A stretch of 64,000 nucleotides of DNA. Source: Streptomyces cucumeris. Lineage in GTDB: Bacteria; Actinomycetota; Actinomycetes; Streptomycetales; Streptomycetaceae. Position numbers and translations under genes: made by a program. The stretch is taken from assembly GCF_024295805.1 (NCBI RefSeq), contig NZ_JANCLX010000010.1:124001-188000 (forward strand), written 5' to 3'. Numbering within the stretch: the stretch's first letter is position 1; each line of letters begins with the position of its first letter. The notes beneath the pieces are model-generated. The model did no database searches. It had not been told where the DNA came from and worked only from the letters and a program-made list of their open reading frames with translations. Below, piece after piece: positions 15,874 through 24,387 of this stretch.

Positions 15874-17513
15874 CCTCGCAGTTCCCGTCGGAGGATCTTG
15901 CCACTCGTCGTCTTCGGCAGCTCGGGCAGGATGTCCACCTCACGGGGGTACTTGTATGCCGCGAGCCGTTCCGCACAGTAGGCGGACAGCTCCCGCGGCG
16001 TGGCGTCGGCCCCCGGACGCAGGCTCACATACGCCTTGACGGTCTCCCCCCGGTACGCGTCGGGCTTGCCCACGACAGCCGCCTCTCGCACGGCCGGGTG
16101 GGTGTAGAGCACGTCCTCGACCTCGCGCGGCCACACCTTGAAGCCGGATGCGTTGATCATGTCCTTCTTGCGGTCGACGACGAAGAGCCAGCCGTCGGCG
16201 TTCATGAAGCCGATGTCGCCGGTGCGCAGTTCGCCGTCGGGGAGGGCGGCCGCGGTCGCCTCGGGGCGGCGCCAGTAGCCGGGCACCACCATGGGGCCGC
16301 GCACGACGATCTCGCCGGGTTCGCCGAAGGGCAGGTCCCTGCCCTCGTCATCCACGATACGGACGATGGTCTCCGCGCCGGGCACGCCGACCGCGAGGGT
16401 GCCGGAGACCGGGTCGACCGGGGCCCGGGTGCCGGGCGGGACGCTGGCGCACGGGGCGGTGCACTCGGTGAGTCCGTAGCCGTTGTGCAGATACGGGCCC
16501 AGGGTGGACTGGAACCGCTCGACCAGCGCGGGCGGCAGCGGCGCGCCGCCGGAGGAAATGATCCGGAACGACGAGAAGTGGTCACGGCCGGCCTGGGGAT
16601 GGGCCATCAGCGCCATGAAGGCGGTGGACGGGCCGACGGTGTAGCGGGGGCGGTGCTCGATGAAGGCGTCGAGGACCACACCGGTCTCGAAGCGGTAGGC
16701 GAGCGCGAGGGTTCCGGCACCGGAGATACAGGCGGAGAGCTGGCAGACCATTCCGGTGATGTGGAACAGCGGCGCCATGGCGAAGATCGTCGAGCCCGGG
16801 GGCAGCTCGTGCAGGATGTGCTGCCGGTCGGCGTTGTAGGCGATGTTGCCGTGGGTGTTGACCGCGCCCTTGGGGGTTCCGCTGGTGCCCGAGGTGTAGC
16901 TGATCAGCGCGGTGTCATCGCGGCCCGGGGCGGGGACGGCGGGCGGGGCGGCGCCCTCGCGCGCGACCTCCAGCAGGTCGCGGGTGTCCTCGGGGACGGC
17001 CGTCCGCGGTTCGCGCAGCACCCGCTCGTCGTCGCGCGACTGGAGGTCATGGGCGTCGGCGGTGAGCGCGATGCGCACCGGGGAGGCGGCGGCGGTCTCC
17101 CGGGCGTAGTCCTCCCAGGCGTGACGGGAGCAGACCAGTGCGGTCACCTCGGCGTCGGTCAGCACATGCCGCAGTTCACCGCCCTTGTACATCGGGTTGA
17201 CCGGTACCACGGCGCCGCCCGCCTTCCAGGCGCCGAGCAGCGCCAGGACGAACTGCGGGGTGTTCTGGAGCATGATCGCGAGCCGGTCGCCGGGGCGGAA
17301 CCCGTGTGCGGCGAGATGGCCCGCGATGCCGTCGGAGAGCTCATCGGCCTCCCGGTAGCTCACCCGGCCGTCGAAGTAGGCGAGCGCGGGGTGGTCGGGG
17401 GCGGTCCGCACGGCGTCCCGGAAGGCGTGCAGCACGCTCGGCCGGGACGCTGTCGACTCGCGCTGTTTCGGGGTGAGCTGGGACAGCCAGGGCTGGTCCT
17501 GGTAAGTGGTCAT
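15870..17513 (-). CDS. AMP-forming acyl-CoA synthetase
   Basis: A 547-residue adenylate-forming ligase with all core motifs: SYTSGTSGTPKGA (A3 phosphate loop), GYGLTE (A5), ELRTGDIG (A7), VVDRKKDMINASGFKVWP (A8 hinge) and PKTTSGKILRREL with the adenylation lysine (A10). It activates a carboxylic acid to its CoA thioester via an acyl-AMP. In its context (SDR upstream, TetR downstream, kinase-like protein and acyl-CoA dehydrogenase on the facing strand) it matches the entry step of an lva-like hydroxyacid pathway. I use the ATG at 17513 (MTTYQDQPWLSQLTPKQRE); the frame runs on upstream without homology-like sequence. The substrate chain length is not readable. Confidence 0.88.
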   Translation of the reverse strand: MTTYQDQPWLSQLTPKQRESTASRPSVLHAFRDAVRTAPDHPALAYFDGRVSYREADELSDGIAGHLAAHGFRPGDRLAIMLQNTPQFVLALLGAWKAGGAVVPVNPMYKGGELRHVLTDAEVTALVCSRHAWEDYARETAAASPVRIALTADAHDLQSRDDERVLREPRTAVPEDTRDLLEVAREGAAPPAVPAPGRDDTALISYTSGTSGTPKGAVNTHGNIAYNADRQHILHELPPGSTIFAMAPLFHITGMVCQLSACISGAGTLALAYRFETGVVLDAFIEHRPRYTVGPSTAFMALMAHPQAGRDHFSSFRIISSGGAPLPPALVERFQSTLGPYLHNGYGLTECTAPCASVPPGTRAPVDPVSGTLAVGVPGAETIVRIVDDEGRDLPFGEPGEIVVRGPMVVPGYWRRPEATAAALPDGELRTGDIGFMNADGWLFVVDRKKDMINASGFKVWPREVEDVLYTHPAVREAAVVGKPDAYRGETVKAYVSLRPGADATPRELSAYCAERLAAYKYPREVDILPELPKTTSGKILRRELRG

Positions 17514-17652
17514 GGGGAAGCGGCCCCTGTCGTGGATGAGGGTGGGGTGCGGGTCCTGGTGCGGGAGCGGGAGGGACGGAGCGGAGCGGAGGATTCCGGG
17601 GGACGGAAAGGGCGGATCAGGCTGAACGGGATGAAATGCTGCGGGAAACGGG

Positions 17653-18435
17653 TCAGTCGGCGGCCTGGCCGGACGCACGCTGTTCCTCGAGCGTGCGCTG
17701 CACCCGGTTCATCCCGTCGAGCCACTTGTCGGTCTCGGTGGCCCGAGCAGCGTAATAGCGGGCCACTTCGGGGTGCGGAAGGACCAGGAACCGTTCGTCC
17801 TCGATGCCCTTGAGCACGGCCTCGGCGACCTGCTCCGGCTCGATCGCGGTGGGCACCAGCACCAGGTCGCCCGCGGCGCCGGTGGCGTCCAGCATGTCGG
17901 TGCGCACCCCCTGCGGGCAGACCGCGTGGACGGCGATACCGCGGTGGCGGTAGGTGGCCGAGAGCCATTCGGCGAAGGAGAGCGCGGCGTGCTTGGTGAC
18001 GCTGTACGGGGCCGAGCCGACCATGGTGAGCAGCCCGGCCGCGGACACCGTGGCCACGAACCGTCCGCTGCCCCGCTCCAGCCATTCGGGCAGCAGCGCA
18101 CGGGCCGCCCGGACATGGGACATCACATTGACGTCCCAGGACCGCTCCCACACCAGCTCATCGGCCTCCGGGCCGCCGCCGTGGGCCACCCCGGCGTTGG
18201 CACAGAAGACATCGATGGCTCCGCCGAGCGCCTCACGGGCCTCGGGTACGACGGCGGAGGCGTCGCCGGGGACGGCGACCGCGCCGATCTCCGCGGCCAC
18301 GGACGCGGCCTTGGCGGCGTCGAGGTCGTTCACCACGACCCGGGCGCCCTCGGCGGCGAAACGGCGGGCCAGGGCGGCGCCGATACCTCCGCCCGCACCG
18401 GTGACAACAACACGCGCTCCACGCACGGTACCCAC
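17653..18435 (-). CDS. Classical short-chain dehydrogenase/reductase
   Basis: A 260-residue SDR: VVVTGAGGGIGAALARRF (TGxxxGIG cofactor motif), VVNDLD (acidic, suggesting NAD preference), DVFCANAGVAHG, catalytic Ser in FVATVSAAGLL and YSVTKHA with the Y-x3-K pair. It is first in the SDR-ligase-TetR operon. The GTG at 18435 is preferred because AAGGAG lies 8 nt upstream; longer in-frame starts would remove the operator at 18489-18501. It would oxidise a hydroxy-acyl intermediate or reduce a keto group; in the lva pathway LvaD is an analogous oxidoreductase. The 139 bp before the ligase start hold no gene. Confidence 0.85.
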   Translation of the reverse strand: MGTVRGARVVVTGAGGGIGAALARRFAAEGARVVVNDLDAAKAASVAAEIGAVAVPGDASAVVPEAREALGGAIDVFCANAGVAHGGGPEADELVWERSWDVNVMSHVRAARALLPEWLERGSGRFVATVSAAGLLTMVGSAPYSVTKHAALSFAEWLSATYRHRGIAVHAVCPQGVRTDMLDATGAAGDLVLVPTAIEPEQVAEAVLKGIEDERFLVLPHPEVARYYAARATETDKWLDGMNRVQRTLEEQRASGQAAD

Positions 18436-18488
18436 GATCGGTCGCTCCTTCGGATCGGCACGGCAGGCTCGACTGCATCGGCAGACTA

Positions 18489-18501
18489 ACCAGTCGGTAT
18501 G
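18489..18501. promoter_or_regulatory. TetR-type operator half (ACCAGTCGGTATG) upstream of SDR operon
   Basis: This 13-mer is the exact reverse complement of the one at 12892-12904 and 36865-36877. It lies 54 nt upstream of the SDR start. The second half-site (AGACTA to its left) is degenerate, so binding may be weaker than at 12892. Assignment to the TetR at 15256-15873 is inferred from shared sequence and operon membership. Confidence 0.6.
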
Positions 18502-18627
18502 TTGAAACGGAAGGGGCCTCACCGCCGGGAAACCGATGTCATGGAACGGATTCCGCCAGGTCCGGCCGCGCCCTCCGCCGGGCCCCGGCACCCCCGGACG
18601 GCCGGTCGGCCGCCCGCCCCGGATCCG

Positions 18628-19677
18628 CTACGGGACGGGCCGCTCCGGTGCGTCCGGGCGCATCACCCGGCGCCACCGGGCGTTCTCCCCGGCGAGCGCG
18701 CCCCACAGGACGTTCAGCGGATGGGTGTCGTCCTGGGCGGCCCGTTCCCCGGCCCGCACGAACACCCCCACCAGCACCTCCAGCTCCGGCCCGATATCGT
18801 CCTCGAGCTCCAGCGTCCGCAGCCCCGCACCGGTCTGGAGCCGTCCGTCGGCGACCGCGTCCCCGATGCCCTGGGTGACCAGCACACAGCCGCGCAGCAC
18901 CCCCGAGGCCAGCAGGTCCAGTCCGTACTGCACGGTGTCGATCTCGGCTGCGATATGCAGCTCCTGGCGGTAACGGCCGCCGAACCAGCCGCGCAGGAAG
19001 CCCGGTATCAGCCCGTCGGCCGAGACCGCGAGCGGCAGTTCCGGCAGCCGCCGCGCCCGTACCGAGGGGCCGGGCAGCTCCTGGGGGCCGAGATTGGTGA
19101 CCAGCGCCAGACCGCTGCGCCGCCACTCCATCACCTCGAAGCCGTCGAGCCGCCCGTCATGGCCCGCGCGGGTCAGCACACTGCCGCAGACCAGGTCCAG
19201 CTCCTTGGAGTCCACCCGCTCCAGCAGATCGCGGGTGCGGACGTGTTCGACCTTGAGCTCGACGCCTCGGCGGTCGAAGTCGCCGGTCACCGACTTCACC
19301 GCGTTCAGCAGGAACCCGAGGGTGTAGCGGGTGGAGCCGACCACGAGGTGGCTGCCGAGCCGGCGGCGGGCCTCACGGACCTCCCTCCGCCAGTCCTCGA
19401 GCGTGCCGCGAGCGAGCTCGACCAGACTCTCCCCCGTCGCGGTGAAGAGCACGTTCTGACTCCGCCCCCGCTTGAGCACCAGCGGCTCCCCACACAGCGT
19501 CCCGAAGTTCCGGTTCAGCGTGTCGATTTGTTTCTGCACACTGGACTGCTCCCTCCCCAGCAACCGCGCGGCACCCAGCGCGGTACCCGCCTCGTGGACC
19601 GCGAGCAGTGTGCGGAGCTGGTCCACGGTGGTGTCCAGCAGTGCCGCGGGAAACCGCCACCGATCACTGAGGGGCAT
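18628..19677 (-). CDS. LysR-family transcriptional regulator
   Basis: A 349-residue LysR protein. The winged helix-turn-helix is at about residues 15-75 (LRTLLAVHEAGTALGAARLL and REQSSVQKQIDTLNRNFG), followed by a linker helix and a periplasmic-binding-protein-like effector domain (VVGSTRYTLGFLLNAVK, then DLVCGSV). The open frame continues upstream for over 1 kb antisense to the hydrolase gene, but the helix-turn-helix fixes the start at 19677. It is divergent from the alpha/beta hydrolase gene and a LysR-like dyad lies between them, so that hydrolase is the inferred target. The N-terminal sequence departs somewhat from typical LysR members. Confidence 0.8.
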   Translation of the reverse strand: MPLSDRWRFPAALLDTTVDQLRTLLAVHEAGTALGAARLLGREQSSVQKQIDTLNRNFGTLCGEPLVLKRGRSQNVLFTATGESLVELARGTLEDWRREVREARRRLGSHLVVGSTRYTLGFLLNAVKSVTGDFDRRGVELKVEHVRTRDLLERVDSKELDLVCGSVLTRAGHDGRLDGFEVMEWRRSGLALVTNLGPQELPGPSVRARRLPELPLAVSADGLIPGFLRGWFGGRYRQELHIAAEIDTVQYGLDLLASGVLRGCVLVTQGIGDAVADGRLQTGAGLRTLELEDDIGPELEVLVGVFVRAGERAAQDDTHPLNVLWGALAGENARWRRVMRPDAPERPVP

Positions 19678-19770
19678 TCCGGCCTTCCGGTGAGTGCATT
19701 TCGTCGCGATGACCGTTCCGCAGCATAGTGCAGGCCGTTCGGGCGAACTGATCCGGAGAACAGCGCCGCT

Positions 19771-19795
19771 ATTCCGGAGATTTGTGGCCCGGAAT
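19771..19795. promoter_or_regulatory. LysR-type dyad, ATTCCGG-N11-CCGGAAT
   Basis: Perfect 7-bp inverted arms at 19771-19777 and 19789-19795 are separated by 11 nt, the spacing typical of LysR-type T-N11-A boxes. It lies 94 nt upstream of the LysR start and 174 nt upstream of the hydrolase start in a 291-bp divergent region, a normal position for an autoregulatory recognition site. Confidence 0.5.
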
Positions 19796-19968
19796 TCAAC
19801 CAACTCGGTTCCGTACGGAGCCGGTGATTCCAGGTTCCTCCGACGGTATTCCGGGTAAGGCGAACGACTGGCGGATTGATCGACGCGCATCGTAGGGGTG
19901 GCGTATGGCCACCGGACGGGGCGGATTGGGACGATGCACACGGATCGGACCAGCCGAGAGGAACAGCG

Positions 19969-21264
19969 ATGACGGGGATGAGCGTACGGCCTTACTGGGA
20001 GCTGGGATTCGACGCGGACGGGGATGTCGATACCCGTCGGTGTGACCGGCTGGCCGAAGAGGTGGCGCAGCTCGGCATCACCGATCTGGTGGTGTTCGCG
20101 CACGGGTGGAACAACGACCGCGCGATGGCCACCGGACTCTGCGACCGTTTTTTCGCGCCCTTTCCCGGGTTGCTCGGGGAGGGGGACGGGATACGGCTCG
20201 GTTATGCCGGGGTGATGTGGCCGTCGATGCGGTTCACCGACGAGGCGGTGCCCGCGTTCCCGTGGGCACCGGCGGCCGGTGAGCCGGGGGCCGGGCTCGA
20301 CGCGGGGACGCGCGCGGCCCTGGAGGGGGTCTTCCCCGGGCGGGGGCAGATGGTGGCGCGGCTGGCGCGGTTGCTGGAGGAGCGGCCCGGAGGGGCCTCG
20401 GCGCTGGATGAGTTCACCGTGCTGGCGCGCGGTCTGGCCCGGGTGCCCGAGGGATCCGGCGCGGCGGTGTACACCCCGGACGTGGAGGGGGACGAGCCCC
20501 CCGCGATGCTGGGCGAGGACGGGGTGGCGTACTGCGAGCTGTTCGCCACCGCGCTGGCCGGGGCCGGGGACTGCGGCCCGGGGCTGTGGGACGGCGGGCC
20601 GGGCGGGCTGTGGGACGGCGCCCGGGAGTTGCTGCGGCAGGCCACGTACTACGCGATGAAGCGGCGGGCGGGCGTCGTCGGGCGGCACGGTCTCGGCCCG
20701 GCGCTGGGCGCCGTGGCGGCCGCGCGGCCCAGGACCCGGATCCATCTGGTGGGCCACAGCTTCGGCGGCCGGCTGGTGGCGTACGCGCTGGGCGGGCTGC
20801 CGGGCCGCACCACGGTGGCGTCGCTCACCCTGCTCCAAGGGGCCTTCTCGCACTACGCGTTCGCCGACCGGCTGCCGCACGCCACCGCACGGGGCGGTGT
20901 CCTGCGGGCCGACCGGGGGCGGGTGAGCGGACCGCTGGTGTCCTGTCACTCGCGCCATGACACCGCGCTGGGGGTGCTGTATCCGCTGGCTTCACGGGCG
21001 GCGCGGGACGACGCCTCGCTGCTGGGGCTCGATGACGCCCGCTGGGGGGCGATGGGCCACGGCGGGATCCGGGCCGTGGACGGCTGCGCCCGGCTGGAGC
21101 TGGCCGGGGCGCTGAAGGAGCCGTTCCCCGAAGGCGGCTGTGTGAGCGTGGATGTGTCGTCCGTCGTCCGGCACGGCGGGCCGCCCGCCGGTGCGCACAG
21201 CGACATCTGCCATGAGGAGCTGGCGCGGCTGGTGCTCACGGCCGGGCGGATCGCCGCGCCCTGA
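19969..21264 (+). CDS. Alpha/beta-hydrolase-fold protein
   Basis: A 431-residue cytosolic protein (no signal peptide or clear membrane helix). DLVVFAHGWNND resembles the oxyanion strand-loop and IHLVGHSFGGRLVAYAL contains the nucleophile elbow G-H-S-F-G; a later histidine (GPLVSCHSRHD or MGHGGIRAV) may complete the triad. Between these lies a long insertion (about residues 85-240). The substrate is unknown; esterase, lipase or peptidase activities are all possible. The ATG at 19969 is preceded by AGAGG; the ATG at 19978 is an alternative. It is divergent from the LysR gene, its probable regulator, and is closed by a strong hairpin. Confidence 0.75.
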   Translation: MTGMSVRPYWELGFDADGDVDTRRCDRLAEEVAQLGITDLVVFAHGWNNDRAMATGLCDRFFAPFPGLLGEGDGIRLGYAGVMWPSMRFTDEAVPAFPWAPAAGEPGAGLDAGTRAALEGVFPGRGQMVARLARLLEERPGGASALDEFTVLARGLARVPEGSGAAVYTPDVEGDEPPAMLGEDGVAYCELFATALAGAGDCGPGLWDGGPGGLWDGARELLRQATYYAMKRRAGVVGRHGLGPALGAVAAARPRTRIHLVGHSFGGRLVAYALGGLPGRTTVASLTLLQGAFSHYAFADRLPHATARGGVLRADRGRVSGPLVSCHSRHDTALGVLYPLASRAARDDASLLGLDDARWGAMGHGGIRAVDGCARLELAGALKEPFPEGGCVSVDVSSVVRHGGPPAGAHSDICHEELARLVLTAGRIAAP

Positions 21265-21287
21265 GCTGAGCCCGTCCGGGGTGAGGG

Positions 21288-21318
21288 AGCGCCCCCGGGC
21301 GGTGGGCCCGGGGGCGCT
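21288..21318. terminator. Bidirectional terminator, 13-bp perfect stem
   Basis: AGCGCCCCCGGGC (21288-21300) pairs with GCCCGGGGGCGCT (21306-21318) across the loop GGTGG, followed by TC. It lies between the convergent hydrolase and penicillin acylase genes and can terminate both. Confidence 0.82.
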
Positions 21319-21351
21319 TCAGCGGTTCGGCCGGAAGGAGCGGTGGTGGGT

Positions 21352-24174
21352 TCAGCGGTGTGCGGGGAACTCCACGACCTGCTGGTAGGTGGGGCGGTTC
21401 TGCCAGCCGATGGTGTCGTGGGTGATACCGCCGACCGCCCGGTGGATGATCGCGTCGGCGCACCACTGGTCGCCCGCCTTGCAGCTGTCGTCACCGGGGT
21501 AGACATCGGTGGCGCTCTTGGCGGCGGCCTGCTTGAGGGTGGTCAGCAGGGCGTCGCGGCAGGCGCCGAGTTCACCGCCGCCGCAGTAGGACGTGGCCAG
21601 CGGGCCCTTGACGTCCTCGCCGAGCACCTTCCGCAGGTCCTTGTCGACATAGGACCACCAGCCGTTCTGGAAGGCGGACCCGGCGTGCGAACCGGTGGGA
21701 CCGTGCCCCGCCGACGGCGCCTCGTCGATGGGTACGTTGCCCTTCAGGGCCTCGTAGAGCTCGTCGCCCAGACCGGGTTTGAACTCCGACTCCACCAGGA
21801 GCGGCCACCAGGCGTCCATGATCCGCACGGCGTCCGGATGTCCGTAGGTGTGCGAACCGGGGCTGGTCTCCTTGCGCTGCGCGCCCGCGCCCTGCCAGGA
21901 CTCCAACTGCTGGACCGCCGTGGCCGCCTTCGGGTCGTCGATGGGCTGGGAGCGCAGCACCTTCAGCAGTTCCGGCAGTACGTCCTCACCGCGCAGATCG
22001 GTGACACCGGCCTCGGCCATGGCCCGGGTGAGCGCGGCGCGGGTGACCCCGCCCTTCTTGATCAGCGCGCGGACCCGGTCGTCGAGGAGGTTGCCGCGGT
22101 GCACCGAGCCGTTGCCGAACCCGGACGTGGCGTAGTCCTTGGCCAGTTTGTTGTTCCAGCTGATGTAGTAGTCCTGGTCGACGGACTGGGGGTGCTCGGA
22201 CGGCGGAGTGTAGGCGGCGGTGTTGTCGGACGGGTCGAAGTCCCGCCATTCGTAGGCCGGTTCGGCCTTCACCGGCAGCGAGGAGTCGATGTCCGCGGCA
22301 CGCGAGGGATTGAGTCCGCTGTTGTAGTACCCGGTCTGCCGGGAGTCGGCGTAGAACCAGTTGAAGGTGTAGTTGATGTTCTGGGTCGCGGTCTGGAAGG
22401 ACTTCACGTCCTTCACATGGCCGGGGTCGTTGAGCATCTGGAAGCCGATGATGGAGTCGGCCTCGTGGCGGTAGGTGGCGCGCAGCGAGGTGAAGGCCAC
22501 GGGTTTGCCGCCGACCGTCGCGCGATGGCTCACCAGGCCGTACTTGGTGCGGTAGACCTGGAGCCGATAGGAACCCGCCGCGGTGGAGTCGGCCACGGTG
22601 GGCTTCCAGGCGTTGCGCCGCTCCAGCTTCTCCATCGGCACGCAGTCACCGTGGTAGCGGTAGTGGGTGGCGTCCTTGGTGGGGGTGGAGCCGTCCGGGG
22701 AGCACAGTTCGACCGCGTAGGTGTCGGTGATGTCCTGGCCGGAGGTGGTGGCGCTCCAGGCGTAGTCCTGGCCGCGGCCGAGCTGGACATACATCCCGAC
22801 GCCCGCGAAGGAGGCGCCGCGCGCGCTGATCCCGGGGCCCTGGATCTCCTGGAGCATCAGGAGCTGCGGGGCGAAGTAGCCGGTCTGCGGGCCGAAGACG
22901 GCCACGGGGTGGCCGCTGGCGGTGTACTTGCCGGAGACCACGAGCGCGTTGGACATGCCCTTCTTGCGGCTGAACAGATCGCGGGGCAGGACGCCGTCGT
23001 CGTAGATGCCGCGCAGCTTCTCCAGGGAGCGCGTCGGGGCCTTCACCGTGGTGCGGTCCTTGGTGGCGGCCCCGCCCTGGCGGTCGTGGACGAGCTGTTC
23101 GGCGGTGACCGAACCGCGGTCGGGCATGGCCGTGCCCTTGGCGTTCTCCGGTTTCCCGCCGTACGGGAAGCTCTTGCCGTCGTGGACGGTCTGCACCGCC
23201 TCGGGGTCGTTGCGCTGCCGGAAGGACTCCCACACCTTGGTGCCCTCGGCGAGGCCGTACTTCTGCTGGGCGGCGAGCAGCGAGAGCGCGCCCTGCACCT
23301 CACCGCCGCCGCCGTTGCCGAAGAGGGCGCCGACGACCGAGGCGAGGGCGATCAGGTCGGTGAGTTTGAACGGCTGGATCTCACCGGCGTTGGTGATCGC
23401 GTCGATATGGCCGGTGAGGACGTACTCGCCGGGGAAGTAGCGGCCGTCCTTGGCCTTCTTGGCATAGGCGTTGATGCCGTCGATATACGCCTGGGCATCG
23501 GCCAGGGCCTGTCTGCCGCGTTCACCGCCGTGGGCCAGGATCGAGTCGATCTGGGCCTGGTAGTCCTCCTCCCTGTAGGGCGCCTGGCGGAAGAAGTCCT
23601 GTTCCAGACCCTGGTTGGCGGCGGCGCCACCGGCGAACGAGGTGAGTTCGCCGCGTCCGACGTGCCGGAAGAGGTCCATCAGCCACAGCCGGTCCTGGGC
23701 GGCGGCGTACCCGGCACCGAACTCGGTGCCCTCACGGGTGGTGCCCTGGATATGAGGGACCCCGGTCTTCTTGTCCCGGGTGATGGTGACATCGCCCCGG
23801 GGTTTGGTCACCGACGCCACCTGGTCGGCGGGGACGCCGAACGAGGAGTCGTTGAAGAAGCCGCTCAGCTTGTCGTCGGTGAGCGTGGGATAGCCCCCGG
23901 CCAGGTCGTTGTACGGACCGAGCTGGTCGGTGCTGTGCGCGGGGTGGGTGCCGAACACCTTGTTGCCGAGGATCTCCACGAGGGTCGCATTGCCGTTGGC
24001 CCCGGGCGGGAGGATGTCGGCGCACTGACCCTTGCAGTAGTCGGTGGCCGCCGCGGGGGCGGCGGGGGCCGCCTGAGCCGGCTGGGGCAGCGGCGCCGCG
24101 AGCGCGGCGCCGAGGCCGAGGACGGCGGCCGCGGCGATGAGGGTTCTGGTGAACGTGCCGGACCTTGGTCGCAT
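21352..24174 (-). CDS. Secreted penicillin-acylase-family N-terminal-nucleophile hydrolase
   Basis: A 940-residue precursor with a classical signal peptide (TLIAAAAVLGLGAALAAPLP, cleavage near QAAPA). DVTITRDKKTGVPHIQGTT and GYAAAQDRLWLMDLFRHV are the alpha-subunit landmarks of penicillin/AHL acylases. KKGMSNALVVSGKYTASGHP contains the processing site: Ser408 (after GM) would become the N-terminal catalytic nucleophile of the beta chain after autoproteolytic removal of a spacer. The enzyme hydrolyses amides of acyl chains; natural substrates could be N-acyl-homoserine lactones, acylated antibiotics or peptides. The ATG follows GGAGGAGCGAGT, an excellent ribosome-binding site. It is larger than typical family members (about 750-850 residues). 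Confidence 0.9.
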   Translation of the reverse strand: MRPRSGTFTRTLIAAAAVLGLGAALAAPLPQPAQAAPAAPAAATDYCKGQCADILPPGANGNATLVEILGNKVFGTHPAHSTDQLGPYNDLAGGYPTLTDDKLSGFFNDSSFGVPADQVASVTKPRGDVTITRDKKTGVPHIQGTTREGTEFGAGYAAAQDRLWLMDLFRHVGRGELTSFAGGAAANQGLEQDFFRQAPYREEDYQAQIDSILAHGGERGRQALADAQAYIDGINAYAKKAKDGRYFPGEYVLTGHIDAITNAGEIQPFKLTDLIALASVVGALFGNGGGGEVQGALSLLAAQQKYGLAEGTKVWESFRQRNDPEAVQTVHDGKSFPYGGKPENAKGTAMPDRGSVTAEQLVHDRQGGAATKDRTTVKAPTRSLEKLRGIYDDGVLPRDLFSRKKGMSNALVVSGKYTASGHPVAVFGPQTGYFAPQLLMLQEIQGPGISARGASFAGVGMYVQLGRGQDYAWSATTSGQDITDTYAVELCSPDGSTPTKDATHYRYHGDCVPMEKLERRNAWKPTVADSTAAGSYRLQVYRTKYGLVSHRATVGGKPVAFTSLRATYRHEADSIIGFQMLNDPGHVKDVKSFQTATQNINYTFNWFYADSRQTGYYNSGLNPSRAADIDSSLPVKAEPAYEWRDFDPSDNTAAYTPPSEHPQSVDQDYYISWNNKLAKDYATSGFGNGSVHRGNLLDDRVRALIKKGGVTRAALTRAMAEAGVTDLRGEDVLPELLKVLRSQPIDDPKAATAVQQLESWQGAGAQRKETSPGSHTYGHPDAVRIMDAWWPLLVESEFKPGLGDELYEALKGNVPIDEAPSAGHGPTGSHAGSAFQNGWWSYVDKDLRKVLGEDVKGPLATSYCGGGELGACRDALLTTLKQAAAKSATDVYPGDDSCKAGDQWCADAIIHRAVGGITHDTIGWQNRPTYQQVVEFPAHR

Positions 24175-24241
24175 ACTCGCTCCTCCAGGTTGCCGATGCG
24201 ACGGAGGTTACCGGCGGTACAAGTCGGCTGGAAGATGAGTG

Positions 24242-24279
24242 GCCGTCAACTTCACCGTGCATTCACGGTCATTGACGGC
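24242..24279. promoter_or_regulatory. Nested inverted repeats between acylase and zinc-ribbon gene
   Basis: Outer arms GCCGTCAA (24242-24249) and TTGACGGC (24272-24279) enclose inner arms ACCGTG (24254-24259) and CACGGT (24264-24269) with a CATT loop. The two concentric perfect dyads span 38 bp in a locally A/T-richer intergenic stretch, 67 nt before the acylase start on one side and 108 nt before the GTG of the other gene. Candidate operator or leader hairpin; factor unknown. Confidence 0.5.
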
Positions 24280-24387
24280 ACGGATCGGCCTATTCGGCAA
24301 CTTCCGGGGAATCCGATGGATCCGGATCGCGCTCCGTTACGTCCATTCCACAACGAGTCGGGTCCGCGATTGCGGAGGTGGTACGAA

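Noticed and set aside
15810..17813. 667-codon plus-strand open frame opposite the CoA ligase
   Set aside because: The opposite strand encodes all adenylate-forming motifs; this frame gives a composition-biased product.
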